Assembly: GCA_013398295.1 (NCBI GenBank)
Contig: VZSF01008870.1
Coordinates: 654,033-718,032 of the forward strand
Source of the DNA: Chionis minor
Lineage: Eukaryota; Chordata; Aves; Charadriiformes; Chionididae
Length of the DNA stretch: 64,000 bases
Reading direction: 5' to 3'
The notes under the pieces are model-generated. The model made no database searches. It worked only from the letters and a program-made list of their open reading frames with translations, and was not told where the DNA came from. The position numbers and the translations under genes were made by a program. Below, one piece after another: positions 52,630 through 64,000 of this stretch. Position 1 is the stretch's first letter; each line of letters opens with the position of its first letter.

Positions 52630-53400
52630 AAGTATTTTAGGTTGTGTGAGAAAAAATACTTGCAAAAGGAGCAGGGAGGACAAAGTGGGTGTGTGAGAGC
52701 CCCATTAAGCCCCTGGAGGCCAGTGGAGTCCCCTGTCCTGGCCTCTCCGCAGTGTCACTGTGAGAAACCACCCCATGGTCTGGGTGAGACCCATCAAGAT
52801 GAATCCATAGGAGAGGCTCTGGCTGGGTCACTTGATGGATATGGGGTGAGTGGCTGCAGGCACAAGACTATCGAGGAAGAGCATTTTGTATGGGATGCTT
52901 AGAGGTGGGAACAAAGGTGGTGAAAGGGAGGGATTGAGAGGTACTGGGGAGGAACAACTGTGGGAAAACGGAGGGAAAATGTGATAAAAAGGGGCCAGGG
53001 TCGTGTAAGTGAGTGCCGGTCAGTCTGTGTGTCAGACCATGCCTCTGCCAGCCGATGCGGCCTCTCCTGTCTCCTCATTAAACTCTGTTTCTGATGGTTT
53101 CCAAGGCGAAGGCTCCCAGTCCACTGTGCCCACATGAGGGAGCACTGAGTGCCCACCTGCTGCAGAGACAGGGCCAGGGGCACCAGATCCCGAGATATGG
53201 GGGAGTGTAGGGTGTTTGGGGGCAACCACGGGCAAGTACAGGCTGGTGAGGAGGTGAGGGGCTCAGGAGCTGGGTGTTGGAGTGGACCCTGGAGAGAGTA
53301 GGGGCTCTGTCAGATAGCAACTGGTGGCACTGGGAGGTCCAGCCCAGCTGCTGGGGACACCTGAGGGTGCTGGGGGGCAGGGCGGGCGGGAATGGGGGTT
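52630..53400 (+). mobile_element. Probable avian LTR or related interspersed repeat
   Basis: This GC-rich block of about 770 bp stands out from its AT-rich surroundings. It has a TATA-like GATAAAAAGG at 52,982-52,991 and, 95 bp downstream, an ATTAAA poly(A) hexamer at 53,077-53,082 within CTCCTCATTAAACTCTG. That spacing suits an LTR R region. The following GCCCAGCTGCTGGGGACACC and GGGTGCTGGGGGGC segments look familiar from dispersed avian repeats. I cannot fix the ends, find a target-site duplication or name the family. No gag/pol/env coding sequence is seen. A GC-rich unique region is the alternative. Confidence 0.4.
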
Positions 53401-54686
53401 TTTCTTGTGCTTTATAGCTCCTCCACTACCAAACAAAATTAATCACCAGCATGCTCAGTGAGAACAAGGATATGCCTCTATAAGCTAACTGTTAAAGCAA
53501 TCTGGAATGGGGGAGGACTTGTGTCCTGGGCTTCACTCTAATGAGTGTGCAAGTACATGGTATCAATCAGAAAGGCTTAAAAAAATAAATAAAAAGCATG
53601 CCTTTAGCTTACACAGCACTAGTAGGTAGAAGTGAGGGCATTCCTTGAAACATCTGTCTCCCTTCAAGCAGGGGTTGAATTTGGACTAAAATCTCCAATA
53701 CCCAGTAAATGTTGATTTAAAAAGGAATTGGTAAAAAGGAAAGCTTACCTTTAAAAAGGTATGAGGGAAATGTTAACATTCTCCAGCATTGTCAGGGCTT
53801 TTAAAACAAAGCTTTGACCGCTCTTGTACTTCATATGGAAAGGTGTTAAGTACCTAGTTGCAGAAGAGGTTCATCACCGCATCCCAAGCAACATGAAGTG
53901 CGTTTTGTAGCCCAGGTGGTCTGACGTAGGTTTCTTCCCTCTCCTCAGCACCCCAGACACTCTCTTTGCATTGCATTCTCTACAAATCCCCTGTTTTGGC
54001 ATGCAACTCTCACTCTGTGTTTAACTGCAGCACCAAATGGGTGTTTTTGAAGCGAGCTGTGGAAGCGTGTGCCTGAAGAGGTGCCTTTGCTTTCAGATGC
54101 ACGTGGTTTCAGTCCCCTCCAGAGGGGAGAAATAAGCTTTTTTCCAGAGAGTAATTTACATCACCTGTATTATGCTTTTGCTACAGCTCACCTTTAGGGA
54201 AACCAGCTTGCCTCCGTGAGCTGTAGAAGGAACACCGTGACTGCAGCCCCCTCCCACGGGCATGTGAATGCGGAGGCAGAGGGAGAGATGGCTACCCAGG
54301 TACTCTGTGTGTCGCTCCCACATCCACACCCACAAGATACACTCCACAGAAACACCCTTGGCTAGAACGTCACCCTGTCTTTACCATGTAACACTGCTAC
54401 ACTATTTTCTTTGCTACAAGATTTTTTTTTGCTGTGTTTTTGGGTTTTTTTTTTAGTTTTGGTGGTTTCTTTTCAGTTTTTTTCAGCAAGATTTCTAATT
54501 CTTTCTACAAGATCTTCTTTGCGAACCAAATCAGATTTTCCTAGCATTTCTCACTTAAAGGAAACATTAGAGAAAAAAACTTCATCTCCTCTTGTTTGTG
54601 CATTGGGCTGAAGTTTAGTTGGTCCTTTCCTTGTCGAGTCTCATCCTTAGATTTTCTGAAGGGTTCCTTCCAGCATGTAGAAATGT

Positions 54687-54742
54687 AATATATAATATAT
54701 AATACAGGAAATACAATATATAATATATAATACAGGAAATAC
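54687..54742. repeat. Perfect 28-bp tandem duplication in TA-rich DNA
   Basis: Two identical 28-bp units, each a TA-rich part ending in ACAGGAAATAC. They are followed by about 100 bp of irregular TA-rich sequence to about 54,850. Confidence 0.9.
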
Positions 54743-55649
54743 AATATGAGAAGCGACAAATTATACATATCATACATCATACAACAATACATATATTATG
54801 ATATAGTGTATATTATTTAATATATATTTTATATTTACATGTTAAATATATTTTTTAAACTGAAAATTGTGAAGATTTGCACTTTGATGTTTCATTTTGG
54901 TTTTTGCTATCTGAGAGCATAATCTCTTTGGAAACAAAGTCATGAAGTCAGTCAGAGTCAAAAATCACAGGCCTTCTTTCATTTATAATGAATCAAAACT
55001 TTTTCAGAGTGAGGGGAGAATCGATCTATTAAGCCATCCTCTGTCTGTCGCTGCTCTGCTCACAACCTACGCAAATTGCATATTTTATTGCATCACCACC
55101 ATCAGAGCTTCCCTGTTTACACAAGCTAGCAAGTAGCTCATCCTCTGCACAGAAATTTCACAGCCTGCCCCTATCTATTGACTCCAGTTTTAAGGTAATA
55201 ACACACATTTCTGTAGAAGTTTTAAGCACTCTTCTGCTGATGAGCCCTCTGCAGTATTGGCCTTCAAACCAGCAAACCTGTATTGCAGCCAGAGAGTGTC
55301 CTGGCTTTGTCAAATGTCAGGGGTATAAAGTGAAATTTTGCTCGATCAGGCCCTGTTCCGTCTGGTAGCTGGCAGTATACCTCATTAGTTACTTCCCAAG
55401 AAACAACAACTGCAATCAAGATGAAGGTGGATTTTCATTCCAGAGAAAACAGGCTTAAAAATCTCTCAAACATTGTGCCAACTTCAGACTCCACCTAATC
55501 ACACTTTACAGTGAACCTTGATGTAAAACTGTGAGGGAACTATAGGTATGAAGCTTCCTGAGGGAGATGAAAATGCTCTTCTCCATCTATACTTGCACCT
55601 CTGGCCTCCTGAAAGTGAACAAAAGGCTTAGCTGGATTTTCTTATTTTG

Positions 55650-55930
55650 ACTTAATTATAGCTCTTGGAGGCACTTTTTTTCCCTGCAGTTATATAAAAA
55701 ATTAGGCTTAGCATTATCTTGTTACAAAAGGGAGGGAACTGTAAAGCTGAATCAATATATTTTAAAAGCTGCTATTTAATTAGTTTCAGTTGATTAGACA
55801 GACGTTTGATTTTATGGCAGTGCAGCCTGCTAGGATTAAAGGGCAATAATATCTAGATATATTTTCTGATAACAGTTTTGTCCACGTATGTATTATAAGC
55901 ACATCTACAGATGGCAGGCAAGAAAATGAA
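55650..55930. promoter_or_regulatory. Candidate conserved non-coding element
   Basis: Repeat-free AT-rich block with GCTATTTAATTAGTTTCAG, GTTGATTAGACAGACG and GGATTAAAGGGCAATAATAT motifs. Homeobox-like and bicoid-type (GGATTA) cores are dense. Inference from texture only. Confidence 0.22.
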
Positions 55931-56839
55931 GCTATGGGAGAACAGTGAATTTACTTACCACAATTATGACATGCAACGCAATATTTCTGCACCTTATGTA
56001 AGAAAAGGTTCAGTTGCCCTGTTTTCCTGTCCTCTTTGTACAGCAAGACTTGTAATGCAAGACGTCTCAGTCCAAGCAGCTCAGTGAGGCGAGTCATTAA
56101 AAGGGTAATTTTAATGCTCTCTGTATTACAGCCTCGTGATCCATGAAATAGATTCAACTTCTACTGTTACTCCAGTGCAGCTTTTTACAATAAACATTAC
56201 TTGCAAACAGTGGTGAGATGACCAAACGTATTACGCTTGAGATGACCAAGATCTTCAGATGGGGCTGTGAAGTTCAGAGTGAACCGATAGCAGAATACAA
56301 AAGAAGATTTACCTTTGAATAAATGAGAGGGTGAAAAGGTTGCTTAGCACATTTACCTCAAAACGCAAACTTTAATTTTGCCTACCTAATGCTCTTAGGA
56401 AGAAAAAAACATTGGTGCCTTTTTTGCCAGAGGCTTTTCAAATATAATACGTAGTAGCAGGTGGGCAAATCCAAAAATGCAGCTGCTACAATTTATAAAT
56501 TAGTGCAGTCCCCAGTGAAATAAGAGCCAAATGATTTAAAAGCAAACTACTTTTTCATGAGTTACCTTATGATAAAAACTAAAACATTGTGGAAGAGCAT
56601 TATCCAGTACACTCTTCTTGCATCCCACATAAGGTGGGGGCGTGGGGAATCAGTCTTTAATTTCCTGTCAGACAGGTCATCTTTTTAAACCAGCAGCATA
56701 GTAATGCTGCCATTTTGCCAGATCCCGAACGTACACTGTAGTCCTTACACAAGTAAAACTTCACTTTGTTTCAGCAGGAGTTTTACCTCAATATGAAAGA
56801 CAATGTCATGTTTGGCCCCGCTTTAGGAGAAGAGTAATT

Positions 56840-57010
56840 TTTATAGTCTATTTTCAACGTTTAAATAACATTGCAATTCTAATAAATGCTTGATTCTGGA
56901 GGCTGCAAATTTAACATCCCTGCCAAGCAGACAAAATTGAACTAAATTTGCAGAGAATAAATGCTTTCAGCATTACAGTTAGCTTTTAACACTGAAGCTG
57001 TATTCTAGGA
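56840..57010. promoter_or_regulatory. Candidate conserved non-coding element
   Basis: Repeat-free AT-rich block with TTTAAATAACATTGCAATTC, AATAAATGCTTGATTCTGG and GAATAAATGCTTTCAGCATT motifs; AATAAATGCTT occurs twice. Inference from texture only. Confidence 0.2.
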
Positions 57011-57862
57011 AATCCAGGTTATTGTTGGCACATTGGAATGCCTTGGAGGTGGAATTATCCCTAGTATACCTTTACCATGTGGCTATTCAAGAGCATAACT
57101 TAGGGCACCAGTCCTGAAATCAGCTCAACATCCTCCCCAACAAGTTTCGGAGAAGGGAATTTTTCACTTGTTTGGGCTTCAGGGCACAAAATCAGTAGTA
57201 AACCTGATGAACACACGCTTGCAATTCCAAACCCAAAAGTCTGGGATTTCATTCTCAAATCTTCCTTTTCTCTGAGAAAGAGAGTTCTCTGCACTGCTCT
57301 CACTCCACTCACAGTTTTGAGATGAGTTTTGGGGACCAAAAGGCCTTCATAGTAGTTACCATGGTCACCAAAGGCAAGGAAGAAACTCAGTGCAATTTCG
57401 TACAGAAATCTCAAGACCTGTTCAAGAGAGCACCCAAAGGGACCCAAAAGAAAGGCCTGCTTCAGGAGGTGGACAGGACAGAGATGCCATCTTTGTGTCT
57501 GGCACAAGGGCTGTGGCCACAGAAGTGTCATTGCCAATAAAAAGCTGAAAAATGTGTGAGAATGAAAAGACATCTGCAGGAAAAGTAAAGATGGAAATAT
57601 TGTAGAGGGGTTTTTTTTCTTTCACACTGGTCTTAACTTTAAAACAGTCAGAGGCAATCGCAATATTAAATCCATAATATTTGTAGAGTTTCTGATACTG
57701 TTGGTCCATTTTCTACTTTTTGCTGGTGGAACTGTAAGGCAAAGGCAGGGTGTAAGAAACACACTTTTGCTGCAGAGCTTTTGCATTCGAGTTCCCCATC
57801 TTCTGTTGGGCAACGAGTTAGAAGAATTTTTATGGAGGAGGAAATGTAAGGAGTTTATAAGA

Positions 57863-60298
57863 TTCCTAGCTAAAGTAATAAAGCAGGTTCAAGATGAGCT
57901 ACAGTCTTTTCTCGCTCTCCTGTTTGACAGCTCTTTCACATATACCCAGTCAAGTTTTGAGCAGTGCAGATTTGTTACACATGTTATGGGGTGGGGAAGG
58001 CTTTAAATACTGGAAGGCTACAGATACAGGAAGGTTACAGAATAAAAGAGGATGTCCTGAGAAATGTCAGGGAGCAGAAAGGAGAAGGAGAAGGATCCCC
58101 AGTACTACTTATCTTGAAGATGGAAATCCTCCAAGGATTTTCAGACAAAGGAAAAGTTTTAAAATTAGTGTGAAAAAGAGAGAGAGAGACAGGGAAAGAG
58201 AGAGCCCTGTACGCATACACTCAAAAAAAAAGAAAAAAAAATTACAATGACCTTTCTCTGAAACTTTTAATATTATGCAATTTGTTGGTATTACCAGTCA
58301 TTTAAATCTGTCTTTCAGCTGATTCAAGTGAAATGTTATCACTGTCCTTATGGGACTCACCTCCATCTTGCCACATAAGCAGCATTGGTGGGAAAGGAGA
58401 CAGTCAATGCATCATGGAAAAAAAATTGCTCCCATGTGAAAACGTTCTTGTTTTTCTCTATTCACATGCAGCTACTGGAGAAAGAAAACACGTACAGCAA
58501 CAGTGCAATTTCAGGAGAGGAATTGTCTTTCTGTCCCAGGCGCAGCATCCTTTCACATGTCCTCTGGGTAGTTACCTCCACGAGCCCTGTGAAACCAGCA
58601 GAAATATCAGTCTGCTCCAGACTGAAACTCTCGCAGTGTTCAGCTTTCCCTCTATCAAGAGCACCACTGGATGGACTGACATTCAAAGAGGTGTGTGAGC
58701 AGTGGTATCTTGTTAGTCTTTCAGTTAAACTCTACCCACCACCACTCAGCAACTGTTAGTTTAGTTACCCAGGTGAGTTGGTAGCTAAACTCTCTTGCCA
58801 GCTAGCCTCCTATCAAATGCTTAATGAGCCCGGATGAAATGCTGGTGGGCAGAGACATTCCACTGGTTGCTTGTGGAAGTCAGTGGAGGGAAAGCCTCAG
58901 ATTGCTCACACTATCAGCAGCAGATTGCTGGACCACCTTTGCATTGTGAGATGCTAAAAAACATGAGGCATCAGCCGTATTATACTGATTTCCGTTAACT
59001 CCTCTTTTTGATTTATCAAAGCTTACTTAATGAGTATAAATATGTCTCGGTGACATATTTATAGCTTGGGCTCTCAAGTCATGTGCCACAGTGATAGACT
59101 CAGCAGACCTCTGGAGCACTGTTCTCTATTATTCTGGAAACCCTAACACTGCCTGTGGTTAAATGACAACATATCTCCTTGACCACCTTGTATCATCCAG
59201 CAGTGGCAGCTAATTTGCTGCAGTCAGATAGCAATGCAACCTGTTTTGTTGTTTGGGGTTGTTGGTTTTGTTTTTTTTTTTTAAACTGATAACAGCTACT
59301 TATCTGCCTGACCTGGAAACAAAGGGAAATAACTAAGTCCAAGAAGATAACTTTTCTCATGAAGTATACCTGCAGTCACAGCTGGTTGTTTCAAGACCGG
59401 ATGTCTATGCAGACCCAACACATGATGCTGGGAGACCTGGGCACTCACTGAGTAGATGTGAGATCCACAGCTACAGAGATGTTTACATCGTAGACCTACA
59501 GCTACATGACCTCCTTAGTAGGACAGGTAACCATTTTCTTGGGAGAATATCCTTTTGAAATGCACTCCACAATGTAGCCAGCAGGGCTATAGCTACAGAG
59601 CATAAAAAGAATGAAAAGAAAGAATGAATGAATGCCCACAAGCAAGTTGGTCCTAGTGCAAATGCATTCCTAGGCATGAATTTCCACAGGATCTCGGCAC
59701 CAAGTGGCTAAATCCGGTGAAGACCCCAGCCAGAAAGAGAAAGTTGAGCAAAGGATTAATAACTAAGGAGACAATTAATCTGAAATTTCAATAATGTAGG
59801 GAGTGTCTGACACCTAAACAATTGTGCTACATGATTAAAAAAATAATAATAAGCACATTGTTAATGTCAAAGTATAAGTGCAATGACCCACTGTCTAAAT
59901 ATTTAGTTACATCCTGATGGTAGAAGTATTGTACATAATAATGTCATGCATTATGTCACGCTTGCAGGCAACAGTGACGAAAGGAAAACCTGTTCCTCTA
60001 GGATGAGGGTAAGGATGGCATCTGCTGTACAAAATGTCCTGTACTTTTCTGTACATCAGTGTAGCTGGGGCAGCTGCTCACCAAAGGAGTGTGGCAAACC
60101 CAAGCCTGTTTTACGGGTGAACAATCACTGTGACACTACAGTGGTACAAGACTGTGGTTATGGCACTGAAAGGGATCTCAGCACAGGCAAGGCGAAGCCC
60201 ATTGCCCAGTCATCCCCAAGAAGGGCTGAGATGCTCATGCTGCAGCTGCAAGGATGAGGCAGCACAAAGACCTGGTGAATCCTTCAGGGTCTGCAGTG
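57863..60298 (+). repeat. First copy of a 2.4-kb (or longer) direct duplication
   Basis: Every segment I compared reappears unchanged 3,702 bp downstream (61,565-64,000), including all predicted open frames with identical sequence and the same T, A and GA runs. The offset never changes, so there are no indels. The block holds no recognisable gene. It contains a purine-rich AAAAAGAGAGAGAGAG tract near 58,170 and enhancer-like texture at 58,800-59,120. Confidence 0.95.
58800..59120. promoter_or_regulatory. Candidate conserved non-coding element (duplicated at 62,502-62,822)
   Basis: Repeat-free block with CAAATGCTTAATGAGCCCGG, TTGATTTATCAAAGCTTAC and AATGAGTATAAATATGTCTC motifs. Inference from texture only. 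The second copy is identical. Confidence 0.22.
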
Positions 60299-61563
60299 CT
60301 GGTGCTCAAGACCCCTGTGGTAGGTGGGACGGCAGCTTCCAAATGAGGTAGGCTGTAAAGTGTCAGAAAGCATGGTGCAAAAACTGACCTCCCGCCCACC
60401 TGTCCACCCGCTGGGTTTTCTGTACAGAGGATCATCGTCCAAGACATACTTACATTCAACCTCATAATCAGTAGCAACAATTTTACTTTTGTCATGTCCT
60501 TGAGAATTAATACAATAAACTGCAAACAAATAAAGTAAACCCCCCTCCTTAAGAAAATGTAATTTAGACATCATATTCAAATGAATAAATCATTCCTGAA
60601 AGGCAGAAACAATATTACTGTTGAATTAGTGCTGGATGTTCTTTTGTTAAATTGTATACAATCAGAGCAAGGTGCCAAATTGCCAACTAACTGTCTGGAG
60701 GTCGATTTTTAAATTCACGGATGAGCTAATGCATTTGTGGCAGTGATCATAAAGGGAGGAGTTCACCTTGCATTAGCCTTGACTCATAACTATAAATCTA
60801 CAATGTTACCAGAAATAGATGTCCTATTTCTTGTCATTGATCTGCAAGCCATAATTTAAACATTTACATGTTCTAATGTTGAGCCTTCCAATAGCCCGAA
60901 ACATCTCTCCCCAGGGAATGCTCACGACAAGGACAGGGACTGTAAAAATAAGAGCATCTTCAGTACAAAGTGGAAAACTTCAGCATCCTGAAGTTTATCA
61001 AAAGTCTCATAAGTCAATGAGAAGCAAAACTGAAAGATAAATGGATATTGATAAGGGTCAAATGAGGACATGACAGAAGTAAAACAAGTGTACGCTAGAT
61101 TATAGTGTTCATGGCAAAAGAAACTAGAAGTAAAAGAATTCTGCACAGCTATTAAGCAAAAAAGCTGAAGAAATTGCTATAAAATTAAGTGGTATATTAT
61201 TCCCTTATATTTTAGCAGAACTAAGATTGTTACTATATAGTCATTCACTAACAGAAAAATCAGAGAAATGTTATTCCACTTGAAGTAATGTTATGTGTTT
61301 CCCTGAAATTGATATTTTAAACAAATATGTATGGGAAATGAATGAGTCACCAGTTATGAAAACATGTATTCATTCAGGTGAAGCAAAGCACATAGCAAAT
61401 CTAAAGCAAATGGTTTCAAGGCTGTTGTGTGACTGAACTGACATAATTTCTAGAGAACATGGAAGAGTGCATAGGTTAATTTCCCAATGTTTGCAATACT
61501 TCATAGGCACATATGCAACATCTTGCCTCTTTCTTGTGAAGTGCTCCTCTTCCTAAAGTGTGG
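60299..61563. other. Unique non-coding stretch between duplicate copies
   Basis: No gene is recognised. The part at about 60,630-60,830 (AAATTGTATACAATCAGAG, GAGCTAATGCATTTGTGG) again has enhancer-like texture. If the duplication is an assembly artefact, this segment should recur beyond the window, ending at about 65,265. Confidence 0.5.
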
Positions 61564-61564
61564 N
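61564..61564. other. Single-N assembly junction at the start of the duplicate
   Basis: The base after this N is the first base of the second duplicate copy. The sequence before it (CTAAAGTGTGG) does not match what precedes the first copy (GTTTATAAGA). Confidence 0.9.
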
Positions 61565-64000
61565 TTCCTAGCTAAAGTAATAAAGCAGGTTCAAGATGAG
61601 CTACAGTCTTTTCTCGCTCTCCTGTTTGACAGCTCTTTCACATATACCCAGTCAAGTTTTGAGCAGTGCAGATTTGTTACACATGTTATGGGGTGGGGAA
61701 GGCTTTAAATACTGGAAGGCTACAGATACAGGAAGGTTACAGAATAAAAGAGGATGTCCTGAGAAATGTCAGGGAGCAGAAAGGAGAAGGAGAAGGATCC
61801 CCAGTACTACTTATCTTGAAGATGGAAATCCTCCAAGGATTTTCAGACAAAGGAAAAGTTTTAAAATTAGTGTGAAAAAGAGAGAGAGAGACAGGGAAAG
61901 AGAGAGCCCTGTACGCATACACTCAAAAAAAAAGAAAAAAAAATTACAATGACCTTTCTCTGAAACTTTTAATATTATGCAATTTGTTGGTATTACCAGT
62001 CATTTAAATCTGTCTTTCAGCTGATTCAAGTGAAATGTTATCACTGTCCTTATGGGACTCACCTCCATCTTGCCACATAAGCAGCATTGGTGGGAAAGGA
62101 GACAGTCAATGCATCATGGAAAAAAAATTGCTCCCATGTGAAAACGTTCTTGTTTTTCTCTATTCACATGCAGCTACTGGAGAAAGAAAACACGTACAGC
62201 AACAGTGCAATTTCAGGAGAGGAATTGTCTTTCTGTCCCAGGCGCAGCATCCTTTCACATGTCCTCTGGGTAGTTACCTCCACGAGCCCTGTGAAACCAG
62301 CAGAAATATCAGTCTGCTCCAGACTGAAACTCTCGCAGTGTTCAGCTTTCCCTCTATCAAGAGCACCACTGGATGGACTGACATTCAAAGAGGTGTGTGA
62401 GCAGTGGTATCTTGTTAGTCTTTCAGTTAAACTCTACCCACCACCACTCAGCAACTGTTAGTTTAGTTACCCAGGTGAGTTGGTAGCTAAACTCTCTTGC
62501 CAGCTAGCCTCCTATCAAATGCTTAATGAGCCCGGATGAAATGCTGGTGGGCAGAGACATTCCACTGGTTGCTTGTGGAAGTCAGTGGAGGGAAAGCCTC
62601 AGATTGCTCACACTATCAGCAGCAGATTGCTGGACCACCTTTGCATTGTGAGATGCTAAAAAACATGAGGCATCAGCCGTATTATACTGATTTCCGTTAA
62701 CTCCTCTTTTTGATTTATCAAAGCTTACTTAATGAGTATAAATATGTCTCGGTGACATATTTATAGCTTGGGCTCTCAAGTCATGTGCCACAGTGATAGA
62801 CTCAGCAGACCTCTGGAGCACTGTTCTCTATTATTCTGGAAACCCTAACACTGCCTGTGGTTAAATGACAACATATCTCCTTGACCACCTTGTATCATCC
62901 AGCAGTGGCAGCTAATTTGCTGCAGTCAGATAGCAATGCAACCTGTTTTGTTGTTTGGGGTTGTTGGTTTTGTTTTTTTTTTTTAAACTGATAACAGCTA
63001 CTTATCTGCCTGACCTGGAAACAAAGGGAAATAACTAAGTCCAAGAAGATAACTTTTCTCATGAAGTATACCTGCAGTCACAGCTGGTTGTTTCAAGACC
63101 GGATGTCTATGCAGACCCAACACATGATGCTGGGAGACCTGGGCACTCACTGAGTAGATGTGAGATCCACAGCTACAGAGATGTTTACATCGTAGACCTA
63201 CAGCTACATGACCTCCTTAGTAGGACAGGTAACCATTTTCTTGGGAGAATATCCTTTTGAAATGCACTCCACAATGTAGCCAGCAGGGCTATAGCTACAG
63301 AGCATAAAAAGAATGAAAAGAAAGAATGAATGAATGCCCACAAGCAAGTTGGTCCTAGTGCAAATGCATTCCTAGGCATGAATTTCCACAGGATCTCGGC
63401 ACCAAGTGGCTAAATCCGGTGAAGACCCCAGCCAGAAAGAGAAAGTTGAGCAAAGGATTAATAACTAAGGAGACAATTAATCTGAAATTTCAATAATGTA
63501 GGGAGTGTCTGACACCTAAACAATTGTGCTACATGATTAAAAAAATAATAATAAGCACATTGTTAATGTCAAAGTATAAGTGCAATGACCCACTGTCTAA
63601 ATATTTAGTTACATCCTGATGGTAGAAGTATTGTACATAATAATGTCATGCATTATGTCACGCTTGCAGGCAACAGTGACGAAAGGAAAACCTGTTCCTC
63701 TAGGATGAGGGTAAGGATGGCATCTGCTGTACAAAATGTCCTGTACTTTTCTGTACATCAGTGTAGCTGGGGCAGCTGCTCACCAAAGGAGTGTGGCAAA
63801 CCCAAGCCTGTTTTACGGGTGAACAATCACTGTGACACTACAGTGGTACAAGACTGTGGTTATGGCACTGAAAGGGATCTCAGCACAGGCAAGGCGAAGC
63901 CCATTGCCCAGTCATCCCCAAGAAGGGCTGAGATGCTCATGCTGCAGCTGCAAGGATGAGGCAGCACAAAGACCTGGTGAATCCTTCAGGGTCTGCAGTG
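61565..64000 (+). repeat. Second copy of the direct duplication, running off the window
   Basis: This is identical to 57,863-60,298 as far as I can read, at a constant offset of 3,702 bp, and continues past the window edge. Zero visible divergence plus an N exactly at its left edge argues for false duplication rather than a biological one. Confidence 0.95.

Larger units (their letters stand above)
53401..57862. other. Unique non-coding stretch with candidate regulatory texture
   Basis: No gene is recognised. It includes a 28-bp tandem repeat and AT-rich tract (54,687-54,850), two enhancer-like blocks (about 55,650-55,930 and 56,840-57,010) and overlapping open frames on both strands at 57,100-57,573, the largest being 157 codons on the minus strand. 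That length is expected by chance about once per window, and I see no domain. Confidence 0.5.

Noticed and set aside
57100..57573. 157-codon minus-strand frame as a secreted protein (hydrophobic start, several Cys)
   Set aside because: No recognisable domain. A frame this long is expected about once per window by chance, and overlapping plus-strand frames look equally plausible.
58333..58759. Pair of 121- and 124-codon frames, present identically twice, as a duplicated gene family
   Set aside because: The two frames overlap each other out of frame, match nothing known to me, and are repeated only because the whole 2.4-kb block is repeated, probably artefactually.

Overview
This window looks like gene-poor bird nuclear DNA, either intergenic or deep intronic. 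The main support is repeat content. There are six recognisable CR1 LINE copies; those with an intact 3' end carry the ATTCTATGATTCT-type terminal microsatellite. There is also a solo LTR with the ends of an avian class III (ERVL-like) element (starts TGTCCTGGTTTG, ends CCAAACCACGACA, plus strand). I cannot name the species. Two CR1 copies are nearly identical to each other, so this lineage had fairly recent CR1 activity.

I found no host protein-coding exon, tRNA, rRNA, CRISPR array or operon that I can support. The longest open frames are either CR1 ORF2 (reverse transcriptase) fragments or frames of a length expected by chance in this composition.

Layout. 1-862: old CR1 ORF2 piece (-), with a destroyed FADD catalytic box. 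863-5418: unique DNA. 5419-5531: pyrimidine-rich microsatellites split by a single N. 5815-6526: solo ERVL-like LTR (+). 6527-16842: unique DNA with minor simple repeats. 16843-19497: CR1 cluster in which a minus-strand CR1 is split by a plus-strand CR1, followed by a young plus-strand CR1. 19498-25725: unique DNA with two hairpins and a POU-dimer (MORE) motif. 25726: single N, followed by a young minus-strand CR1 cut off exactly at the N. 26183-46552: unique DNA with a CR1 stub near 38.55 kb and a strong candidate conserved non-coding element around 39.0-39.65 kb. 46553-47128: older CR1 3' end (-). 47129-57862: unique DNA with a probable second LTR-like repeat (52.6-53.4 kb) and further candidate conserved elements. 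57863-60298: block repeated, with no difference I can see, at 61565-64000, starting right after a third single N.

The most consequential observation concerns the assembly. All three single-N junctions look like imperfect contig joins: one inside a microsatellite, one inside a CR1, and one at a large perfect duplication that is probably an unmerged contig overlap. The most interesting biology is regulatory: AT-rich, homeobox-like stretches of enhancer character, a perfect POU MORE palindrome and a 22-bp perfect palindrome. I did not find an undescribed gene system.
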